NCBI GenBank assembly: GCA_020055645.1
Contig: CM034546.1
Span: 58,342,001 to 58,406,000 of the forward strand
DNA length: 64,000 bases
Direction of reading: 5' to 3'
Origin: Tomocerus qinae
Lineage: Eukaryota > Arthropoda > Collembola > Entomobryomorpha > Tomoceridae
The notes below the pieces were generated by a model that did not search any database, was not told where the DNA came from, and saw only the letters and a program-made list of their open reading frames with translations. Positions within the stretch are counted from its first letter, which is position 1, and the number at the start of each line of letters is the position of its first letter. Below are positions 11,062 to 21,264 of the stretch, piece after piece. The position numbers and the translations under genes are program-made.

Positions 11062-11580
11062 GCATATTAGACATTTATACCTTAAAGAAGAAATATTACA
11101 CTGAAAATGCTTTAAGAAAGTAGAAGTGCTCTGTCAACCAGTATTTAGGTCACAGTCTCTTTCTTTTTCTCTTGATTTTAAACCTGCTATGTATTTCACT
11201 GTACTTTCTAATGAGGTATCACTTTGTACGTCAAAAAGAAAATGAAAGGAAAAGGATTTTGGACTGCAGGATGCTTATGACGCTGCTTTTATTAGCAAAA
11301 AATTATCTTTTAGTGGTTCAATATCATTGTACTCCAATCGAAATAAGCTAGATTCCTTTGTGTGAATTTTTTCACATTGTTGTGACGGCTAGGGTTTATG
11401 GACGGGCTCGTCAATATACAACTTAAACAACAGATTGCTGTTGCTGTAACAGTTGAACATGCATTGCTTAATACGCACGCGCTTAAGCGCGAATTGTAAA
11501 ATTCTCCCAAGCCTGTCTCAGTCTCTCGGCTGAGAATAAACTGAAACTAGAAGCCATAATTATTATAATAAAGCAAATTG
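11062..11580. other. intergenic stretch without supported gene
   Basis: No coding signal recognised. The stretch runs into the repeat complex that begins near 11588. Confidence 0.4.
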
Positions 11581-11855
11581 AAACTGTCCCCGGTGGCGGT
11601 AAAAGTTAAGACTCGCCATACCTTAATTACTATTATTGGAAGTGGATTCACTTGTACCCAATTGACGTTTGTAGGGTTATAAGTCTTCTAGCAGATGGGG
11701 TACTCCCTACAGCAGCAATATTCCTACTACGTAGTGTTGCCGCTCTTCATAAATGCTGCACCACTGCACTTAAAAGCACATAATATGAGTGCCGAGTCAG
11801 CCCACAGAATTGTATTCTTCTTTATAAGTTTGGTGTAAAGTGTGTGTGTTATTAT

Positions 11856-11916
11856 TTGAGAGCCTGAATTTGGCTCAGTTAGCGTCGGAATGTTACAAAC
11901 AAATTCAGGCTCTCAA
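11856..11916. repeat. perfect 17-bp hairpin
   Basis: TTGAGAGCCTGAATTTG at 11856-11872 pairs exactly with 11900-11916 around a 27-base loop. It lies just upstream of the 42-bp array inside the fold-back element. Confidence 0.8.
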
Positions 11917-11970
11917 CACACAAGCGAAAATAAATAATTATTATATTCTCGGCTTGACTCTTGACCAACT

Positions 11971-12335
11971 TATTCCTAAAAGGTGTAGCATAAGTGAGAG
12001 ATTTCCAACTCATATTCCTAAAAGGTGTAGCATAAGTGAGAGATTTCCAACTCATATTCCTAAAAGGTGTAGCATAAGTGGGAGACTTCCAACTCATATT
12101 CCTAAAAGGTGTAGCATAAGTGGGAGACTTCCAACTCATATTCCTAAAAGGTGTAGCATAAGTGGGAGACTTCCAACTCATATTCCTAAAAGGTGTAGCA
12201 TAAGTGGGAGACTTCCAACTCATATTCCTAAAAGGTGTAGCATAAGTGGGAGATTTCCAACTCATATTCTTAAAGCGTGTAGCATGAGTGGGAGATTTCC
12301 AACTCATATTCTTAAAGCGTGTAGCATGAGTGGGA
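11971..12335. repeat. 42-bp tandem array, about 8-9 copies
   Basis: Unit of 42 bp beginning TATTCCTAAAAGGTGTAGCA. Because 42 is a multiple of three, both strands stay open and give repetitive open frames that I do not regard as genes. The last two units are diverged (CTTAAAGCGTG) from the first seven. Confidence 0.95.
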
Positions 12336-12464
12336 TACTTCAATCCAAATTTCTAAACTTAGTAAACGCACGGGTATGGAGTTAAATTCCTAAGTTTAAG
12401 GGTTTGTTATTTAAAAATTAAAAGATTTTAAAAAATTTAAAATTTAAAAATTCTTTTCATTTTT

Positions 12465-12521
12465 TTGAAATTTCAAGCACCCTGTTATTAACCCCGTCCG
12501 TAGGACGGGTAACCTTACTCG
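12465..12521 (+). mobile_element. second copy of the Helitron-like 3' terminus
   Basis: GAAATTTCAAGCACCCTGTTATT, then the CGTCC-gta-GGACG hairpin at 12495-12507, then GGTAACCTTACTCG. This matches 2217-2273, apart from CTCG in place of the canonical CTAG. It directly follows the 42-bp array, as the first copy follows its own array. Confidence 0.55.
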
Positions 12522-12675
12522 TTATATATAACTGACCAGCTGATTCTACTCTACATTCAAATGTTCTTGAGTGCAGTGGTGCAACATCTACGAAGAGCGG
12601 CAACACTACGTAGTAGGAATATTGCTGTAGGGTGTAGCCCATCCGCTAGAAGACTTATAACCCTACAAACTAGTT

Positions 12676-13623
12676 ACAACGCTGAGTATATTGGGCTTTA
12701 AAATCCCCGCAAAGTTATCCCATAGAATAATGTCCCATTGTTAGTATACCTTGAAAGAAGGGAAGGATAGGTGTGATTCACCCGGCGCACTTTACTCTAA
12801 GTTGCTTTTCTCTGAACAAAACTAAGTATGACGTTCCTTAGTCATTAATGTGATTGTTCTGTGGGATTGTCCGTGAGATCCTTCCCCTGCTTGAAAGAGT
12901 AGGCCTACTAAAGCTCAGCGTTCTAACTCATTCAACTGCCGAACAACGTAAGGCGACAAGTTCGAATGAGTATTGATTTTCTAACTACCTACAAACGTCA
13001 ATTACAGGCACGTATCTAGAAATTTGGGAGGGGGGGCGCAACCAAACTAATTTAAAAATAAGACATTCGCCCGACGGCCCCCCGCCTCCTATTGGATACG
13101 TGTTTTCCAAATTGTTTTTATTTGCCATAAACTATATAACAATACCAAAATTTCTATTATTTGACTAAGTTATCAGAGTAAAGAGTAATTAATTCATTAT
13201 TTTCAATGTAATGAGCCTTACTGCTAAATTTGTTCACGTCATGCATCATATGAGTGAAGCGAAAGTCTGACTTAATCTCAGCACCATCATAAAATCCGAA
13301 TTTTCTCAATTTAATCCGAGAATTTTGATTTTATTAAATCTGAGTGAGTTAATCAGCCAATGTCCGGTGGGAGTGGATTCGGATGCAATGTATACTATAT
13401 AACGACTTATTGTGTCGAGGTCGGATAAATGTTTTGTTGGCCAGCGGGTGATTTCTAAAAGGAGATTACAAGAGAAATTCTCCGATGGATCGAATTATTT
13501 ATTGTACGTATGGTGCAAATGCATAAGAAGAACATTAATTTGTATCAGTTAGTTTTAGTTATAGTAACTTTTTATGGTTGTTTTCTAAAATTGAACCGAA
13601 GATATAAATTAAAATATTAATCA
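12676..13623. other. gene-free stretch with a small MITE
   Basis: Bases about 13004-13108 begin GGCACGTATCTAGAAATTTGG plus a G run, and end with a C run plus GGATACGTGTT, so the ends are imperfect inverted repeats of a roughly 105-bp MITE. Nothing coding is supported in the rest. Confidence 0.45.
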
Positions 13624-13838
13624 CAAGGACGTATTTAGGGATGGGCTTTACAGGCTGAAGCCCCCCCCCCACCCCGAAATCCAAGTAAAAGGGAATTTTT
13701 TTCTCAAAATAGCAAAAAATTTCGCTTTTGACTATTTTTGACCCATTTCCTTCAAAAAATGCCAAAAATTTTCGCGGTAAAATATCTATTGGAAATCTAT
13801 ATAGCCCCTTCCGAAACTCAGTTCTGCATACGTACTTG
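13624..13838. mobile_element. 215-bp hAT-type MITE with 8-bp target duplication
   Basis: Ends CAAGGACGTAT and ATACGTACTTG are inverted repeats with one mismatch. ATTAATCA occurs immediately outside both ends (13616-13623 and 13839-13846), a perfect 8-bp target duplication that marks the hAT superfamily. A diverged relative is embedded in the 958-bp MITEs (29341-29605, for instance). Confidence 0.85.
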
Positions 13839-14157
13839 ATTAATCATACCTATTATTACTTACTTCCTTTTTTAACAATGGGAAGAAAATCTCATTTTTT
13901 ATTTTATTGTTTATATTCACTGCCCAAAAATATAATTTGTTTATAAAGAAAATATTAACAAATGTTTTATAAGAATTTGACATTTTAGGAAACACACCAG
14001 AACATGTTAAATTAACGGTAATACAAATTACATATATCTCTAAAATTAACTATCTTGTAAAATCGACTACTCAATTATTAAATACAAATATATAGTACTA
14101 TTTTATTCGTATTATTCACAGATTATTGATTTTTTAGATGTTCGTATTATTGTGTTT

Positions 14158-15649
14158 TTATTTTTTCTTACCACGGTACCCTTGATAGTATTGCGTTGAT
14201 AACCCGTGAGAAATTCCGTCGGAAGAAGATGCTTTACCTCGTTGTGGATTTGATGTATTGACAAAAGAAGGGCCTGGGAGATTGCTTCTGTTAGGCGGCT
14301 GATTGGCTAGGTACGAAAAACTAGCTAATTGCGAATTTGAAGAGCCCACTCTAATATCATTTGCGTTATCAGTTTGGCGGTGAGTCTGATTGGTGGGAGG
14401 AGAGGAGATAACTAGTAAACTAGACTTCTTGGACATGTCGATAATTCCACCTTGACTTTTTTGTTTCATGTATAGTTTATTCATAGCTTCCAGCTTTTCT
14501 TTCCAATCCAAATGGGTTGCTTCAGTATCTTCCTCATTCAAATCATTTTCTTCCGAAGGAGGAGGAGCTTCCAGTAAATAATTTACGTCAATGGAATCAG
14601 GCAAATCTTCGCGGCAAACAGGACAAACTTTTGCAGGAATCTTTTCGTTTGGCAACTAAAAATTCCAAACATTAATTTCATTCATCATATACTCTTATAC
14701 CCTACAATATGTGTGTATTGTAAAATATAAGCTGGATACCCTTCTACCAACTGGAGAGTACAGTTGGTTGCTTGTCATTTGTTCCATACAATTTTAAGCT
14801 AAATTAAATTTTGAAGAAGCAGGAAAAAGGTTTGGAAGTATTTTTTTTTAAAACATTTTATTTCGAGAAAGGCTTTTGTTCCAAAAGGCATTGTAAGAAA
14901 ATTGAAATACCAGAAAATGGTTATACTGTAGTTTTAGTAGTTTAACTTACAACATTTTCTTGTGATGATTCTTGAAACTCCAAACTTTTGAGGTACATCC
15001 CAAGACAATATGCATGGAAATGGTGAAAACATTCCGATCGGTGAAAAATATCTGATTTAGTGAAAGGTCGAAGACAAATGGGACATTCCGAATTTGGACG
15101 ATTATTTGAAGTTAAAAATTCTTTAGTCATGTCGATAAGTTGGTAAACCATTTGACAGCCTTGCAACTCCTTACATTTTTCAGCCAATTTCAACTCAATT
15201 TCTTTCAACAGATTTTCACTTAGACCCCGAGGATTTCGAAATACTATCTTTGGTAATCGTTTGGGATACTCGGAAAAGAGTTCGATTTCCAACGTCAGAG
15301 TTACATAACGTGACTCCTTATCGTCTCCTGTGGCAGGGTATAAAACTATCGATAAAATAGTGCTTCCCCTGCCTAACCTGAAAACAATAGCATATTTATT
15401 ACTTTTGTGCAAAGATTTATCGGCCATCGAAACTTCTTTTATAACAACAATTAACCCACTTACGCCGTTTCACTTATCTCGATATCATCCAAATATATCG
15501 CAGCAAGTGTTTCCAATTCTTCATAACATAGCCTGAAAGAAAGATAACTATCACCATTAATTAATCTCGAAATTGGTATTTCACATTTGACATTGGTTAG
15601 ACTTTTAATAATAGTAGAGTGGTATTAGGTCTTACTCAGTAGGCGGCAT
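14158..15649 (-). CDS. RNF25: RNF25-like E3 ubiquitin ligase (RWD and RING)
   Basis: Four exons: 15649-15636, 15532-15464, 15377-14951 and 14655-14158, all GT-AG and in frame. The protein starts MPPTELCYEELETLAAIY, the usual opening of an RWD domain, which runs to about residue 115 and includes the YP...P core (SEYPKRLPKIVF). A RING follows: CPIC, then CFHHFHAYCL, and after a spacer crossing the last intron CPVC. This split RWD-RING order is that of RNF25 (AO7), a cytosolic E3 that works with UBE2D/UBE2E-type E2s. The C-terminal 130 residues are low complexity, as in the family. An internal ATG at 15427 lies in the intron before exon 3 and is not the start, since using the upstream exons restores the RWD N-terminus. 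Confidence 0.9.
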
Positions 15650-17035
15650 CGTTCTAGTGAAACGTACAAAGAATAAGAATATTATTATTACTATGTTATT
15701 GTTTTATTCAAGTCTGTTTTTATTTTTATTATGTACTGCTTGGCTGATAACCGTGGTAGCTTTACTATCCGGTCAGGGTTGTTTTTAAACTTTGACCAAG
15801 GAAGTGTTTCTGTGAGTTTGAACTGGGAAATTCAAAAAGATTTACCAACAAAAATGAATTCACTAGTGAATATTAGGATCAATATTATTCAATAGTAACA
15901 GAGTTGATAATATTATTATAGTCCAGGTAACAAAATAATAAAATCAATTTCAAAGCATCCGATTCCCATTTCGACTTGAAATACAAGGTTTCAAATTGAG
16001 CGGTAAAAGCAGTCATCTTATTCTCAACTTCAACCTTGGGATTCTGTCGCATTATCATCTTACTACCATACTGGAATGTCTTTTTCATACGCTGCGGTTC
16101 TCGCTTTATAATCCGTTAATAAAAGAACGTCTTCTTAGCCTTCCTAGATGTTACGGACGCGGTGGCTTACCAATATGAGTAAATTTACTATAAGGGGTGC
16201 TTGATGATAAAGAAACCCAACCAAATATATCAATAAATCGTCTCCCATTTTCAGTTCGAAAATCTATGCTTAGTCATAGTCAATTGTACGATAGTTTGCT
16301 GTACAAAATTTATTTTTTAATCCTCCAAGATCTTCCCCAATCCTAACTCAATACCCAAACCCGTTATATCACTATTTTGCAGCTATATAAGTTCGAAAAT
16401 AAATATCATAGGTGTTCTATTTAGCGACAGGTCCACAAATGATAAATATATAAACAAAACAAGTAATGTTAAATGACCATATAACATTTTGAATGAATTA
16501 TTTATTTTTTAAATGATTCTGTTGGTTACAAATACAAACTGTACCTTTCCAATTGACGACATTGTAATGAACAATAAATTGCTTTTTCACAAAATTAACA
16601 ATTTAGGAAAACATGTGGATACATATATTTCATACACAGTACAATTCTAAAGTTTGACCCGTTTTGGAATTTCATTTTCATTGTAGGCATCCTTCCATAC
16701 ACCAATGAATATCTACTAATTTTAATGAAACATTGATTTTTCTGGCATTGAGAACATTTACTACTCCGATACGTTTATAATCAATGAAAGAACCGAACAT
16801 TGTATCTATAGTAATAATAATTTTGTTTACTTCAGTTCTAAATTGATGCCTGAAGAAAGTAACTAACCTCAGATTGACTTTACCCGAATATGATAGATGA
16901 ATATTTGTTTGAATAGTAAGAACGTTAATGACGTCTAAAATAAAGTACCTATACAATAACTAAAATTTAATGTTAATTTCAATTTACTTTGCATATTCAT
17001 AAATTGTTTGAGGTCGATTTGATATTTTTTACCGG
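15650..17035. other. AT-rich intergenic stretch
   Basis: No gene, RNA or clear repeat recognised; short open frames lack features. Confidence 0.45.
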
Positions 17036-17041
17036 TTTATT
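17036..17041 (-). terminator. polyadenylation signal of aerolysin-like gene 1
   Basis: AATAAA on the minus strand, 15 bases after the stop codon. Confidence 0.45.
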
Positions 17042-17055
17042 CCTTATTACCCTAT

Positions 17056-19329
17056 TTAAGTTTTCGGTTTCTTAGTGGTAGTGGTCTTTGGCGTGGTAGG
17101 CGCGGGAGTGGTAGTCGTCGGTTTATTAGGGGCCAATGTATGTTTCCCAAGAATTTTTAGATCTTCTGGGGGAGGACCATTAATTGCCACAATGGTTTTT
17201 GTACCCATTGACCCTTTCAACGTACCGCTCACCTTGATTTTGAAAACCCCATTCTTTTCATCCACTTCTCCAACTTGATTATAGTTAGCTTTTAAATAGG
17301 ACTTAACAAATCGAGGATGCACCTCGCCTGGACTAATTTTTCCCGATCCATCATTGGCAAGTCTAGCCGCCGTGCCCTTAACGTCCATTACCGCGTTAAA
17401 ATTAAGTTCCATATCTTCCAGCCATTCATAGTACACTACGCCACTAATGCTCGTTTTGGCGGGAATAATCAACTTGATATTTGTTCCAAAACTCTGCTCT
17501 GTTTCCTTATGAGCCTGGTGACCAACTTCAAAACCCACTTTTGTGGAGAATGTAGCCGAGACATGCGTTTCTTCTACAAAAGGGATCGCCAACTTTTCTT
17601 GAACGCTGATCGAACTCGAAAATTCTATATTGGTTTTCAGTGCAAATGTCCAAGAGGCTTTTCGAATTTCGGTTTTTGCTATAACATACTCCATAGTGGC
17701 GTTTGTATTAGGATTGGTAATGTCTATAGTGTGTAAATCAACTTTTTTCTTTTTGCTACCACTTGCATTCATAACTTCCTCAGGTGTCCTTTCAAATGAT
17801 ACAGAAGTGATTGCAGAATCCAGGATTATTCCTCCTTGAGTAAAATTGAACTTGGAATCATCTCCATAGTCGTCTTCGGCGATTTCAATCCAGTGATTGT
17901 AACTGCCATGTTTTTCTACGGTAGAAGTCGCCCTCCATTTGGGTTTATCTCGAATTTCCAAATGGTAGAAGCCCTTTTCGTCCGACTCAACAGGTCTCCA
18001 GAGTGCATGTTGCCTGAATTTTCTCCCCGGCAAAAGATCAATAATTTCTGAATTATGGTCAGCCACACTGACATGGTTACCGACCATGTAGCCGTCCCTT
18101 TCTGTGTACGTCGCTAAACCTCTGGGAAACGCACGAGGGTGCCATGTGTACCAACCTTCAAATTCAGATGGGAGAAACATCCACTCGTTTTGATGTTCCT
18201 TTGATCCGCCCTTTTTTAAATTTTCCAGAACATCATCTGGTTCCAAATCGATTTCTACATGGTTGTAACCATACCTCGAGGATCGGTTTGAAAGCACTAG
18301 GGAGCCCATTGGGTGTGATTTCATACCTATTATGTAGAATACACCTGTGTAAAGTTTCGGTCCAGTATATTTCTCCTTTGTTTCAAGGTTCGTCCCATTA
18401 ATCTTCTTAATCGGAACAAAAGGATTTAATTTTCTCCCTTGTCGACTTAGAGATCTTTCCTGCCTATTCTCTGATGTTTCTACGAATTTAATTGGAGATT
18501 TCTCAGTGTCTACTACAGTTCTGTTACCCTCGTCTAGGTAATCGTCGAAATACAACCAAAACCATTCCTCGTCGTCGTCATCATCGTCGTCATCATCATC
18601 GTCTTCGTCCTTGTCGCCGGTTGTATCTGGCTCTGATGGCCTATAGAAATAATTACAGATCAGTATGTATTGATTACTGGAGTATGCAGCTTTTTCTACC
18701 CAAGGAATAATCTTGACAAAACAATTTAATAGTACAAAAATGTTTTTGTTGAAAAAAGGGTCATCGCGAGTTGTCTTTCAGATTTTAAAAGTACTAGAAT
18801 GTCGAACGCATCCATATAACTTTATAAAATAATAAATGTTTTGCTGTTTTCCTATTATATCACATTTATAAAATTTGCTACTTATAGGAACTATTTCTAA
18901 AGTGGAGTAATAAAGTATGCTGAATACCAGCTACGTCACGTTTGCATAACTCAAACACGATAAAGTTAAAGAAAGAGAAGGTTTACGTTTTTCTATTTTC
19001 AGTTATATCTTTAACAATTTCTCCGACAGGTTTCAGGACGTTATGAACGACTTTTCCAACGTCCTTAATTAAATTTCCAACCAGACCTCTGGTCTACAAG
19101 TCAAAATAAAACATTGCAATTATTTATAACTTGAATCATTACATTATTATCACTATTTATTTGACACAAAATTCTAATTTCTAATTTTGAGCCTCGAATG
19201 AAGCTTAAAAGTCGGGATATTTTAATTGCTATGTGAATTTCTATTTACCTGCCGTTCACGTGCAGAAGACGTTATCACGAGACAGCCTAAAATGAAACAA
19301 CAATAAACTATGACAATTAACTTTTTCAT
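17056..19329 (-). CDS. secreted aerolysin-like protein 1
   Basis: Three exons: 19329-19249, 19093-18987 and 18640-17056, joined in frame, 590 aa. Exon 1 is a signal peptide (KLIVIVYCCFILGC, likely cut after TSSA). Exon 2 encodes a 35-residue amphipathic segment (RGLVGNLIKDVGKVV). Exon 3 opens with a run of aspartates, then WFWLYFDDYLDE, then a beta-rich region with repeated EWMF...EGWYT and LWRP...KGFYHL blocks, which may be a beta-trefoil, and finally the aerolysin-type module (about residues 310-560): ITNPNTNATMEY, SWTFALKTNIEFSSS, IPFVEETHVSATFS, IPAKTSISGVVYYEW. The tail is Thr/Pro-rich. Aerolysin-fold proteins oligomerise into beta-barrel pores; in animals they serve defence, feeding or membrane handling. 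The gene looks intact. A paralogue follows at 21265-27360. The N-terminal fold is inferred. Confidence 0.83.
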
Positions 19330-19435
19330 CTTTTTAAATGTTTCGATTTAAAAATTGGAATTTTAGGGGAAAATGTAACTAACGACTGAATATTTGTTCC
19401 AGCGAGAAATGAATTATGTTTTAGGAAGTCGAAGT

Positions 19436-19442
19436 TTATATA
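19436..19442 (-). promoter_or_regulatory. TATA box of aerolysin-like gene 1
   Basis: TATATAA on the minus strand about 110 bp upstream of the ATG. The paralogue has TATATAAG at nearly the same distance (27481-27488), which supports both. Confidence 0.5.
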
Positions 19443-21264
19443 CCTACTCCGTTTAGCATAATTAGAACGTAAATAAGTAGAATTAAACATTATTATTCTT
19501 TAGTCAACGCTTATCTAACTAAAACGTACGCATATTGAAAGATATGCAGATATCCTCTCTGTATTATCTATAAACATTGATCATACAGACAATAACATGG
19601 AGTACGAAATACGTACGAAGTATTTATTTGTGATTCAAGAAAGACTACAAATTGAACTAAATCTGTTGGAAATGATGGATTTCAGAATATTAAGTTGAAG
19701 ATTTATTATTTATTCGTTTCTGGGAAATTCCAACTTGGTCGACCTACTAGTGAAGTTAATAAACTATAATTATGTATAAATTAAATGGGTGTAAAAAAGT
19801 AGCTACAGTACAATAACGACGAAAGCTGCTTCATGGTAGAATATGGATGAAACTCAGAAGCTTAACCTCACCTTACCTCTAAATTTTGATCTTTTTCACC
19901 CATTTCCCTTGTTAGAGTGTACGACAACAAATTTAGTAGCCTTCAACTTACCTGACGAACTCTTACACAATTCTTTATGATAAATGAAATCGAAAGTACA
20001 TTAATTTTGTTTTTCACCTTACGTAATCTACCTAACAGAGTTTTCAGAACCATTAGGAGTTAGTAACTTTGTACGACGTACAGAACAGAAGCTCAAATTT
20101 TATTTTTGGAACCCCTCCCTTGGTCAGGGAGTGTAACTTTGACCATTTACGGCCATGATCTTATTTTTTACCCCTAGATTGTGTGCAAAATCTTTGAACG
20201 GATTATCTCATATTCCTTTCGAAAATCAGACAGACTGACAGATAGACAGAGTGACAGACGGACGGACACAGACGAGCAGATTGGCCATTCCCATAGAATA
20301 GCTGCCGCTACATAGTAATTGACGTAAATTACAATATTATTGTTTTATGAAAAACACGTTAATTACATGTTATTCTCTAATTAACCGTGATAGCAAAAAT
20401 ATTATATGAAACAAACCAGGGTGCTCTTCCTTCGAGATAGAGATAATGAAAAATTACTTTTTTTGTCCTAAACGGCAAAATTTAACTTCCACAACACGTG
20501 AAAAAATAATTATTCCCGACGATGTCCAGTGTGTTAAAATTCCAATATGTTAAATTGATAACAATATTGAATTTTGAATTAAAAAATCAAAAGCTGAGAT
20601 AACCACTCACGGTTTTTGTTAGTATGATAATATGATAAATCTTAGAACGAAATATCGACTCCAGGGCCCTGGAGTCCCTGCATGGACACTGATTTATAAA
20701 TCAGGACAAATGCAATAAAAGTATGAAACTTATGCATGATTATATGTATTATTACAGTAGAGTTTCCTCTCCATTTTATTAACTATTATTTATATACATA
20801 GAATTATACGATACAGTAATTGTTTGACAGGTGATTAATGTATATAGAAAAAAATCTATGGAAGTCAAAAGTCAAAAGGTAAATTATAAATTCTTCACAC
20901 ACTCTCGCTAGTTTTCAGTTTTAATTGTAAATCTAAGTCAATTGAAATTACATTATACCTAATTTATAATAACTTAATATCCTAATTTATAGTAATTGAG
21001 ACGACGACTCATTTAATGTATTTAATTATGTGACCCATTTATTCCAATTAACTTGTTTAAGTTTTAGACCTAGGTAGCTTTAGCAATAGCCTTAGCGGGG
21101 GAAATGCGGCTAGACTCAAAGGCCCTACCTTAGGGTGGGGCGTCCTAACCTTCCCACTCTACGAATGTAGACTTTAATTTATTAAGGTTGTGGTGGGTTA
21201 GGCGGGCTACCCTAGGATGGGGCCTTTAGTCATGCGAGGAGGAATGCTAGTAGTCTTAGATTTT
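19443..21264. other. intergenic stretch with one repeat-like block
   Basis: Bases about 20090-20300 end in a GACAGACAGAC/GACGGACGGAC run followed by GAGCAGATTGGCCATTCCC, a composition common in arthropod repeats; I cannot name the family. No gene is supported elsewhere. Confidence 0.4.

Larger units (their letters stand above)
11640..12675. mobile_element. fold-back element with inverted arms around a tandem array
   Basis: About 130 bp at 11668-11810 (GGGTTATAAGTCTTCTAGC through GTAGTGTTGCCGCTCTTC to GCACCACTGCACT) recurs inverted at 12536-12675. The interior holds a 17-bp perfect inverted repeat (11856-11872 and 11900-11916), a 42-bp array and a Helitron-like 3' end. Near 12670 the right arm seems to be interrupted, since its continuation (CTACAAACGTCAATT) reappears near 12990. 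The outer limits are approximate. Confidence 0.6.

Noticed and set aside
11840-12385. Open frames of 154 and 181 aa on both strands
   Set aside because: Both come from the 42-bp array, whose unit length keeps any frame open; open on both strands points to repeat structure, not coding.
12840-12990. tRNA-like stretch (minus strand GTTAGAACGCTGAGC, resembling an A box)
   Set aside because: No matching B box at the right distance and no acceptor stem; at best a degraded tRNA-derived SINE, not supportable.
15330-15536. Alternative starts inside the RNF25 region, including the ATG at 15427
   Set aside because: That ATG lies in the intron before exon 3; using the upstream GT-AG exons restores the RWD start in frame, so the start at 15649 is preferred.
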